Shown: positions 1-6,075 of the stretch, in pieces
Position numbering within the stretch: the first letter of the stretch is position 1
How the letters are laid out: each line of letters begins with the position of its first letter
Assembly (NCBI GenBank): GCA_037968555.1
Contig: JBBKVS010000324.1
Location: forward strand, 1-12,280
Reading direction: 5' to 3'
Length of the DNA: 12,280 nucleotides
From: JAWXBM01 sp037968555
GTDB taxonomy: Bacteria > Pseudomonadota > Gammaproteobacteria > Xanthomonadales > SZUA-36
Notes under the pieces: model-generated
What the model saw: the letters and a program-made list of their open reading frames with translations, nothing else
Databases searched by the model: none
What the model was told of the DNA's origin: nothing
Translations under genes and position numbers: made by a program

Positions 1-299
1 TCGCCGGTCATACGGGTGAAGCGCAACAACTCTTTCATGTTCATTTTGGTAAGTGGGCCGATGATTTCATGCACATCGCCACCGGAACAGAAATTCCCAC
101 CGGCGCCGGTGATCACCACGGCTTTGATGTCTTCGTCGTAAACCAGCTCGCGAAAGGTATCGCGCAATTCGGCATAGGATTCAAAAGTCAGCGGGTTTTT
201 GCGTTCCGGCCGGTTCAGCGTGATGCGGGCCACGCCCTCAGTTGATGTTTCCATCAAGAAATGTTGTTTTTCTTTGGGTTTCTTATCTTTCGACTTCAT
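1..299 (-). CDS. Enoyl-CoA hydratase/isomerase (crotonase) family protein, 3' part missing
   Basis: The visible N-terminal 99 residues match the crotonase fold: a short strand 'GVARITLNRPERKNPL' (residues 22-37), then 'AVVITGAGGNFCSGGDVHE' (60-78), the segment that forms the CoA-binding oxyanion hole. Members usually hydrate or isomerise acyl-CoA thioesters in the cytoplasm. The gene is cut by the left edge, so the catalytic Glu/Asp region and the reaction type cannot be judged. The start is ATG at 299-297; it gives a lysine-rich leader (MKSKDKKPKEK) before the fold. Met16 (ATG at 254-252) is an alternative, and neither start has a clear Shine-Dalgarno sequence. It lies downstream of the SDR, iorB and iorA genes on the same strand, which suggests a role in acyl-CoA breakdown. 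The SDR gene is separated from it by a 173-bp gap filled with a long palindrome. Family call is firm; substrate unknown. Confidence 0.9.
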   Translation of the reverse strand, partial: MKSKDKKPKEKQHFLMETSTEGVARITLNRPERKNPLTFESYAELRDTFRELVYDEDIKAVVITGAGGNFCSGGDVHEIIGPLTKMNMKELLRFTRMTG

Positions 300-304
300 A
301 GCTA

Positions 305-466
305 GTGGCCTGTAACAGTCAAAGTGGGAGTAGAATGGCGAAGGGATGGTGGTGTCTGGTGCCGGTCTGGAGTGAGGTCGATAGCCATAGCTATCGGCCG
401 AATGAAGACCAGGCCAGGTGCCATCAGACCGAGCCAGGCGCTTCCGATTTGGCTGTTACAGGTCAC
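305..466. repeat. Long imperfect palindrome (about 160 bp) between SDR and crotonase genes
   Basis: The two ends, 305-318 and 453-466, are reverse complements over 14 positions with one G:T-type mismatch; the core cctgtaacag/ctgttacagg is perfect. The centre, 376-385 and 390-399, pairs over 10 positions with one wobble around a 4-nt loop (cata), and 379-385/390-396 is a perfect 7-bp stem. Between these, the arms still align: ggtct at 364-368 with agacc at 406-410, and a ctgg/ccag and tgg/cca series around 345-360 and 411-430, with many mismatches of the transition type that remain G:U pairs in RNA. The whole element almost fills the gap between the two stop/start codons. It could be a degenerate miniature inverted-repeat element, an extragenic repeat, or a structured RNA that shapes expression of the downstream crotonase. 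I see no clear target-site duplication and no open reading frame of note in it. Confidence 0.75.
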
Positions 467-472
467 CCGCAC

Positions 473-1237
473 TCACATGACTTCCCCGCCAGAAACCGAA
501 ATCGCCTGGCCGGTAATGGATGAACTTTCTTTACGACATAACCACAGCACAGTGTCTGCAACTTCAGCAGGCTCAATGAGCCGGCCTTGTGGATTACTCT
601 TGACCAGTTCTGCCAGCGCTTCCTCTGCACTGCGGCCGGTGGCTGCGACAATTTTCTCAATCGAATTGGCCACGATGTCGGTATCGGTATAACCAGGACA
701 TACCGCGTTCACGGTAATGCCCTTGCGGGCGTATTCCAGCGCCAGCGAGCGGGTCAGGCCGATCACGCCGTGCTTGGCTGCGCTGTAGGCGCTGACGTAA
801 GCATAACCACGCTGGGCTGCTGTGCTGGCAATATTGATGATGCGGCCATAGCGGGCCGCCAGCATGGGCTCAATCACTTCGCGCGTGCAGAGATAAACAC
901 CGTTGAGGTTGACGTTCATCATGAATTGCCAGAATTCTTCGTCCATTTTGTTGAATGGACGCGCTTCGGCAGCACCGGCATTGTTTACCAATATGCTGAT
1001 GGGCCCCTGCCGTTCTGCGGCCGTGCTGAAAGCCTGTTGCACACTGGCTGCATCGGTTACATCGCAAACACCATACTGCACGCCCAGTTCTTTTGCCGTT
1101 GCCGCCAGTTTTTGCTCACCTCTGCCGAATACGGTGACGCTGGCACCCTGTTGCTGCAGTGCAGCAGCAATGGCCGCACCGATTCCGCTGCCTCCGCCAG
1201 TCACTACAGCATGTTGTCCTTGCAGATTTGCTGCCAT
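473..1237 (-). CDS. Short-chain dehydrogenase/reductase (SDR), probably acting on a 3-hydroxyacyl-CoA-type substrate
   Basis: A 254-residue classical SDR, the usual length. The nucleotide-binding motif TGGGSGIG is at residues 13-20, the structural NNAG at 85-88, the catalytic Ser at 138 (in INIAS), and the YxxxK pair at Tyr151 and Lys155, followed by PG at 181-182. Such enzymes interconvert alcohols and ketones with NAD(P)H; Arg39 after the second strand would fit NADP(H) but does not prove it. The start is ATG 1237-1235, only 2 nt after the iorB-like stop, with AGAGG a little upstream, so the two are almost certainly co-transcribed and probably translationally coupled. With a crotonase downstream, a dehydrogenase step in a beta-oxidation-like pathway is the best guess; a 3-oxoacyl-ACP reductase-like or generic alcohol dehydrogenase role cannot be excluded. 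Confidence 0.93.
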   Translation of the reverse strand: MAANLQGQHAVVTGGGSGIGAAIAAALQQQGASVTVFGRGEQKLAATAKELGVQYGVCDVTDAASVQQAFSTAAERQGPISILVNNAGAAEARPFNKMDEEFWQFMMNVNLNGVYLCTREVIEPMLAARYGRIINIASTAAQRGYAYVSAYSAAKHGVIGLTRSLALEYARKGITVNAVCPGYTDTDIVANSIEKIVAATGRSAEEALAELVKSNPQGRLIEPAEVADTVLWLCRKESSSITGQAISVSGGEVM

Positions 1238-1239
1238 GA

Positions 1240-2778
1240 TCAGGAGACCTCTGTTAATTTCAATGCATCGGTGAAGGCCTTGCCTTCTTCATCTGCCAGC
1301 GCCGCCTGGCTGAGTTGCCGAATCCGCTGTGCTCTTTGCTCCGGAGCAAGCTGCTCTGCCGTCGAGAGTATTTTCCGGTAACGATGCAGGCCACGCTCAT
1401 AGGTATCGCCATAACCTCTGACCATGCCGATGCATTGCGCGATGGCCATGGACAGCTGCAGGTCTCCGGCGGCCTGAATGTGGGCCAGCCAGTCAGCGAT
1501 ATGTTCATTCTGGACAGCAAATCGATAGGTGCCACGCCGCCAGCGTTTCAGGCGCGCCAGGGTGGCCAATTGCAAATAGCCCAAAAGACTGGTGGTAGTG
1601 ATATTGCGACCCTTGCCTAGAAATGGCCGGGTCCAACTTCTGGCTCGCTGCGAGGCCAGCATACGTCTACCCCAGGACTGCGGCAGCGTATCGCACAGCT
1701 CCTCAAATCGCGGATGAAAATATTCCACCACGTGAGCGGGTTGCTGTTGCGTGACATTCAGATGTTTGCGCACACCCTGCATGCGCTGCCCGGAAGTCTT
1801 GATCTCAGCCACGCGGATGGTGTCTTCGTAGCACATCTGCAGTGCCAGTTGCCGGGCCACTTCGTTACTCAGTCTGTAGTCCTGCGTGCCTTCGGGATAA
1901 CTGCGCTCCAGCACAATCACCTCGTCCAGGCGATCCAGATACAGGTCGGCGTATTTGAAATCCTGATAGTCCAATGCCCGCAATGCACCATGTGCGGCCA
2001 GAGCCTGAACCTCGACGGGTAGCTGCTCACGCACTCGCGCCAATATCGCTTCGCCATTCGGTCCTTCGGCAACCGGCATGGCTACATTTTGCCGGGCTGA
2101 TGCTTTGACTCCACCCTGCACGGCCATGGTCTGGCTACCCGCCTCAAAGCCCGCGGCAAAACCGGCCAGGTTGGATTGCACGGCCCTGCCTCCGGCTTTA
2201 ATGGCCGTTTCAAAGGCCTCGCGATCAAAGGGCAAGGCCCTGCTGGCCGCAATAGCCCCCAGCAGCACTGCACTGATGATGCTGTGGCTTGATTCGGCGC
2301 ATGCTTCCATATCGAAGGCGATGAATTTCTTTGCAACCTTGGCAGCCACTTCCATCACCGGGCCCTGGTCGATAATACCGTCGCCCATGGCAGACTTTTC
2401 CAGTATGGAATAAACCCGATGCGTACTGGCGATCAGGGTGGTCTGATTGGGTGTAACAAAGCCTTTCTGGATGGCACGACCGGTTTCAGCAAACTCACCC
2501 GCAACGGCCAGGTCGACATCACCCGGCACGGGATAGGTAGTAAATATGGGTTGCTGTCCGCTCTCTCGCACCTGCTGCTCGGGAAACAACTCAACGCAAT
2601 AGACGGTCGCTCCGGTACGCTGCGCGACACCAGCAACATAAGTGGATTGCGCCAGGTAACCATTGGACTGGGCTATGTCCACCAGCCACTTGGTGAGCAC
2701 TCCGCCACCCTGGCCACCCAGGGCCATGATCGCAACGGTCAGGGGCCGCTCAAATTTATGCTCAAATTTATGATCCAA
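1240..2778 (-). CDS. Indolepyruvate ferredoxin oxidoreductase beta-subunit-like protein with long C-terminal extension
   Basis: Residues about 12-210 form the pyruvate/ketoisovalerate oxidoreductase gamma-type catalytic domain: 'ALGGQGGGVLTKWLVD' (19-34), 'YVAGVAQRTGATV' (47-59) and 'PGDVDLAVAGEF' (85-96). It pairs with the upstream alpha-like subunit for oxidative decarboxylation of a 2-oxoacid to an acyl-CoA. Classical IorB is about 200 residues; this one is 512, with an extra domain of about 270 residues (about 240-512) rich in Arg and aromatic residues, which I believe is the DUF6537-type region of the long bacterial versions. The start appears to be TTG at 2778-2776, in the same reading frame as iorA and three nucleotides after its stop; GAGGA lies 11 nt upstream. 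The next in-frame ATG is Met18, too close to GGQGGG. The N-terminus contains a duplicated HKFE encoded by a 12-bp tandem repeat. Cytoplasmic; substrate not determinable. Confidence 0.88.
   Translation of the reverse strand: MDHKFEHKFERPLTVAIMALGGQGGGVLTKWLVDIAQSNGYLAQSTYVAGVAQRTGATVYCVELFPEQQVRESGQQPIFTTYPVPGDVDLAVAGEFAETGRAIQKGFVTPNQTTLIASTHRVYSILEKSAMGDGIIDQGPVMEVAAKVAKKFIAFDMEACAESSHSIISAVLLGAIAASRALPFDREAFETAIKAGGRAVQSNLAGFAAGFEAGSQTMAVQGGVKASARQNVAMPVAEGPNGEAILARVREQLPVEVQALAAHGALRALDYQDFKYADLYLDRLDEVIVLERSYPEGTQDYRLSNEVARQLALQMCYEDTIRVAEIKTSGQRMQGVRKHLNVTQQQPAHVVEYFHPRFEELCDTLPQSWGRRMLASQRARSWTRPFLGKGRNITTTSLLGYLQLATLARLKRWRRGTYRFAVQNEHIADWLAHIQAAGDLQLSMAIAQCIGMVRGYGDTYERGLHRYRKILSTAEQLAPEQRAQRIRQLSQAALADEEGKAFTDALKLTEVS
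2749..2772. repeat. Perfect 12-bp tandem duplication in the 5' end of the iorB-like gene
   Basis: The 12-mer ctcaaatttatg occurs twice head to tail at 2749-2760 and 2761-2772. On the coding strand it gives two successive HKFE units just after the TTG start. It keeps frame, so it adds four residues ahead of the catalytic domain. It looks like a recent slippage or duplication event. Confidence 0.9.
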
Positions 2779-2781
2779 TGC

Positions 2782-4917
2782 TCAGGCCATCCTCAGGCGA
2801 CGACGTTCTGTGCGCTCTTGCAGCCAGCCAATCACGCGACTGCGTAAGGCCCACAACAGGCGGTCCAGGCGGCCTGGATTATAGACGATTTGTCCTTTGT
2901 AGAACGAAGGACACAGCACCGCTTCATGCGCCACCTCGCCGCAGTTACCGCAACCCACACAACTGTTGTCCACATAACTGACGGGTTGTGTCTTGAGCGG
3001 GTCCGGGTTGGGTTTGATGGTCAGTGAGGGGCAGCCACTGAGGCGGATGCAGGCATGATCGCCGGTACAGGTTTCAGCATCCACACCAAAGCGATCCTGG
3101 ATGGTGCGTTTACCCGCCGCAATTTCCTTTTTCACCAGAGGCTTTTCACGCCGCTGTCGGTTCAGCATGCATTCCGACTGCGCCACCAGAACTTTGGGGC
3201 CGGTGTCTTTGGTAGTCAACGCTTCTTTCAGTGTTGCGCGCATTTTGCCTATGTCATAGGTCTTGACTGTTCTGGTCCAGCCCACGCCGATTCCGCGCAC
3301 GGCTTTTTCGATGGGGTGCTGGGTACTGCGGTTGCGCACATCATTCTTGCCGGATAACAGATCCTGCCCACCCGTTGCCGCCGCATAATTATTGTCGATG
3401 ACAATGGTCAGGCCGTTGTTCTTGTTGAACACGGCATTACCGATGCCGCTGGTCAGGCCGTTATGCCAGAAACCGCCATCACCCATAATGGAAATAGGCG
3501 GTTTTTTACTGCCGGCCGTATTGAAGGCGGAAGCACCCGCCGTTCCCAGCCCATAGCCCATGGTGGTATTCCCCATGTTGAAAGGCGGCAGTATGCTGAA
3601 AAGGTGACAGCCTATGTCGCCGCTGATGTGGAAATCCCCGAGCTCCTTCTGCATCAGTTTCAGGCTGGTGAATACCGGCCGTTCCGGACAACCCGTGCAC
3701 AGGCCCGGTGGTCGCGGTGGTACGTTGGGGGCCAGCCCGGCCACCAGTGCAGAAATGGAATGTACCGGATCCTGCGGCGCTATCCAGCCGGGCTCAAAAC
3801 GGCTTACGAAACTGATCAAGCCCTTACGCAGAATTTCGCTGGTGTACTCACCCGCCATCGGGAAAGTGCCTTTGCCTATCAGTTTGACGCTGGACTCCCC
3901 CTGCCTGAGTATGGAATTGATGTTCTGTTCTGTGTAATTGGGCTGACCTTCTTCTACCAGCAATACCGCTTGTTTTCCTGCGCAGAAGGATTCGATTTCT
4001 TCATCAATCAACGGATAGGGCACATTGAGCTGATAGATCGGAAAGCGGGTTTTACCAAACGCATCGGCCAGGCCCAGGCGCTCCATGGTGCGGATGAGAG
4101 TGTTGTAAAGACCGCCCTGAACGATAATTCCCAAGTCTTCAACCTGGCCGCCAAACACCTTGTTCATACCCTTTTGACGTATGTATTCAACCGCAGCTGG
4201 CCATCGCTTATTGACCTTTTCCTGCTCATGCAGAAAAGACGCCGGCGGCAGCACAATGCGGCTGGTATCGCGCTGCGGATTTTCTGATGCCTCGCGTAAG
4301 GACAGCGGTGGCGGCTTGTTGTCGCTGGCAATAAAGCTGCCGGATACATGGCAGGAGCGTATGCGTAATTGCAGGAATACCGGGGTATTGCTGGCTTCGG
4401 AAAGCTCAAAAGCATGTTCCACAGCCTCAACGATGCTGGCCACGTGGGGTGGCGGATCGATCAGCCACATCTGGCTCTTCATGGCAAAAGCATGGGTGCG
4501 TTCCTGCATGATGCTGGAACCCTCGCCATAATCCTCACCGACGATCACCACCATGCCGCCCTTCACTCCACCGGAAGCAAGATTCGCCAAAGCGTCGCTG
4601 GCCACATTGGTGCCGACCGTTGATTTCCAGGTTACCGCGCCGCGTATGGGGTAATTGACTGAAGCGGCGCCCATGGCAGCGGCGGCAGCTTCACTGGCAC
4701 TGGCTTCGAAATGCACACCCAGCTCATCCAGCACATCGCGGGCATCGTTCAATACATCCATCAGGTGGGAAATGGGCGAGCCCTGGTAGCCGCCAACATA
4801 GGCTACACCGGATTGCAGCAACGCCTTGGTAACCGCCAGAATGCCTTCGCCATTGAACACTTCACCAGCGCCAATGCGGAGTTGCTCTACCTCTTTCTTG
4901 AATGAACGTTCTGCCAT
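2782..4917 (-). CDS. Indolepyruvate ferredoxin oxidoreductase alpha-subunit-like, TPP and Fe-S protein
   Basis: A 711-residue protein close to the usual length for long IorA-type subunits. Residues about 20-200 form the N-terminal pyrimidine-binding type domain ('GYQGSPISHL' 43-52). Residues 402-413 hold the family motif RPPGLCTGCPER. The TPP-binding motif runs from GDGG (479-482) to IDNNYAAATGGQ (507-518). The C-terminal ferredoxin-like domain has Cys at 617, 623, 629 and at 653, 656, 659, 669. It would decarboxylate an aryl- or branched 2-oxoacid to the acyl-CoA, passing electrons to ferredoxin, together with the beta-like subunit encoded right after it. In the first cluster motif the second Cys position is Asp (C-x2-D-x2-C). 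The start is ATG 4917-4915; a GGAGG is visible at 4937-4933, but 15 nt away, longer than usual. It is the first gene of the minus-strand catabolic operon. Confidence 0.93.
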   Translation of the reverse strand: MAERSFKKEVEQLRIGAGEVFNGEGILAVTKALLQSGVAYVGGYQGSPISHLMDVLNDARDVLDELGVHFEASASEAAAAAMGAASVNYPIRGAVTWKSTVGTNVASDALANLASGGVKGGMVVIVGEDYGEGSSIMQERTHAFAMKSQMWLIDPPPHVASIVEAVEHAFELSEASNTPVFLQLRIRSCHVSGSFIASDNKPPPLSLREASENPQRDTSRIVLPPASFLHEQEKVNKRWPAAVEYIRQKGMNKVFGGQVEDLGIIVQGGLYNTLIRTMERLGLADAFGKTRFPIYQLNVPYPLIDEEIESFCAGKQAVLLVEEGQPNYTEQNINSILRQGESSVKLIGKGTFPMAGEYTSEILRKGLISFVSRFEPGWIAPQDPVHSISALVAGLAPNVPPRPPGLCTGCPERPVFTSLKLMQKELGDFHISGDIGCHLFSILPPFNMGNTTMGYGLGTAGASAFNTAGSKKPPISIMGDGGFWHNGLTSGIGNAVFNKNNGLTIVIDNNYAAATGGQDLLSGKNDVRNRSTQHPIEKAVRGIGVGWTRTVKTYDIGKMRATLKEALTTKDTGPKVLVAQSECMLNRQRREKPLVKKEIAAGKRTIQDRFGVDAETCTGDHACIRLSGCPSLTIKPNPDPLKTQPVSYVDNSCVGCGNCGEVAHEAVLCPSFYKGQIVYNPGRLDRLLWALRSRVIGWLQERTERRRLRMA

Positions 4918-4958
4918 GGTCTGCTTGATTATCCTCCGGTTTCTCAGTCTGCATCTGT

Positions 4959-4973
4959 CCTGATTGCATCAGG
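4959..4973. promoter_or_regulatory. Small perfect palindrome in the iorA leader
   Basis: cctgat (4959-4964), 3-nt loop tgc, atcagg (4968-4973). It lies between the candidate promoter and the iorA start, where it could be a repressor site or a small RNA hairpin. No T-run follows on either strand, so it is not a factor-independent terminator. The role is inferred from position only. Confidence 0.3.
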
Positions 4974-5017
4974 CATGAGCAAACAGAGTTCCGATGTGGG
5001 CTCGGAAATTCATTTTA

Positions 5018-5046
5018 AGTATAAAACAATTTTTTCGGAGCAGTAA
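5018..5046 (-). promoter_or_regulatory. Candidate sigma70-type promoter for the iorA-led operon
   Basis: Read on the minus strand, TATACT (5023-5018; five of six matches to TATAAT) is preceded by TTACTG (5046-5041) at a spacing of 17. The -35 box is weak. The site is in the AT-rich part of the 201-bp gap between the apbE-like stop and the iorA-like start, about 100 bp from the start codon. The rest of that gap (4918-5118) shows no gene and no convincing terminator for the upstream apbE-like operon. Confidence 0.4.
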
Positions 5047-5118
5047 GCCCGATATTGGAAAGTGGATTGGTCTTTTCGACTAAAACCAGCCGGAAACCTG
5101 CGAGCTGCATAAACCAGA

Positions 5119-6075
5119 TTACATTGGCACTCCATGACTGTTGCACACTGCAAGTGACTGGCCACATTCGACTCCCTTTAGCGGGATACTGCTGAACACA
5201 TTGTCACCGTCGTGTGCCAGCCAGCACAATCCGGATTCTTCGAGAAAATCAAGACCTTCACGTTTTTCCAGCAGCATGGCCAGGGTACTCACTGCGCCCG
5301 CCAACAGGCAGCTGGGAGCCAGTACTGAAACACTGGCCAGCCCGGTCACCGGCCAACCACTGCGGGCATCCAGTATATGGCTGTAACGCTTGCCGGAATC
5401 AAGCCTGAATCGTTCATAATCCCCACTGGTGGCCAGCCCTCCCCTGCTGACAGGAGTACCCGCCACAGCACCACTTGCACGCGGGTGACGAATGCCCACC
5501 TGCCAGGGGCGACCATCAGGATGCGGGCCGATGAAATGCAGATCACCACCCAAGTCCACATAACCGGCGTCAAAGCCCTGGCGACGCAACAGAAGTGCAA
5601 TCCGATCGGCAGCATATTCCTTGACGATGGCACCCAGGTTCAGCTGCATTCCGGCTGGCAGGGTTAACTTACTGCCATCCCAGGCGGCATTGTTCCAACC
5701 CGTCATGCTCAGTGCGTCTTCAATTTCTGATCTTGCAGGCACTTGTGGGGATTGTTCCCATAAGCGGGTCAAATGGCCGGCGGTGATATCGAACCGGCCT
5801 TCGCTTTGCTGATATTGGCAAGCCGCAAAATTCAGCAAAGCAGCAGTTTCGTCATCCACCGTCATACCGCCTGGCTTACCGGCAGATTGCTGCAGGATGG
5901 CCAGATAGCTGTCGTCGCGGTAGTGCGAGTACTTGCTGTCCAGCCGGCGTGACTCACAACCAGCCACCGCCAACGCCGTGTGAGCTTCAGTTACAGAGCT
6001 GGCGTAAACGCACACTTCCGCCGGACAGCCCATGGTGCTGAAGCGCATACGTATGGCTTGGGGTGCCTGGCTCAT
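5119..6075 (-). CDS. apbE: ApbE-family FAD:protein FMN transferase
   Basis: A 318-residue ApbE-like protein. Visible landmarks: MGCPAEV (15-21, the usual MGT/MG-type first strand), 'SEGRFDITAGHLTRLW' (91-106), 'LNLGAIVKEYAADRI' (145-159), 'YVDLGGDLHFIG' (172-183), 'ATSGDYERF' (215-223) and 'YSHILDARSGWPV' (231-243). ApbE enzymes attach FMN from FAD to a Thr/Ser in target proteins, with Mg2+. Two oddities: there is no signal peptide or lipobox at the N-terminus, although neighbours are exported, and the late AD(A)xxT motif reads AGAVST (259-264), so the Asp expected to bind Mg2+ is Gly260 while Thr264 remains. The start ATG overlaps the DUF3570 stop as ATGA (6075-6072), strong evidence for the start and for coupling. 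Family assignment is firm; activity and target are not proven. Confidence 0.92.
   Translation of the reverse strand: MSQAPQAIRMRFSTMGCPAEVCVYASSVTEAHTALAVAGCESRRLDSKYSHYRDDSYLAILQQSAGKPGGMTVDDETAALLNFAACQYQQSEGRFDITAGHLTRLWEQSPQVPARSEIEDALSMTGWNNAAWDGSKLTLPAGMQLNLGAIVKEYAADRIALLLRRQGFDAGYVDLGGDLHFIGPHPDGRPWQVGIRHPRASGAVAGTPVSRGGLATSGDYERFRLDSGKRYSHILDARSGWPVTGLASVSVLAPSCLLAGAVSTLAMLLEKREGLDFLEESGLCWLAHDGDNVFSSIPLKGVECGQSLAVCNSHGVPM

Noticed and set aside
305..466. Insertion sequence with transposase
   Set aside because: The element is only about 160 bp, has no transposase frame, and I found no clear target-site duplication; at most it is a non-autonomous or decayed repeat.
305..523. Small plus-strand proteins in the palindrome region
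   Set aside because: The frames run into the antisense of the SDR gene, lack a ribosome site and show no family features; the palindrome explains the sequence better.
587..1381. Plus-strand open frame of 264 residues
   Set aside because: Antisense to the SDR gene and the end of the iorB-like gene; no family features.
3463..4287. Plus-strand open frame of 274 residues
   Set aside because: Antisense to the IorA-like gene, whose TPP and substrate-domain motifs cover this stretch; composition is that of a shadow frame.
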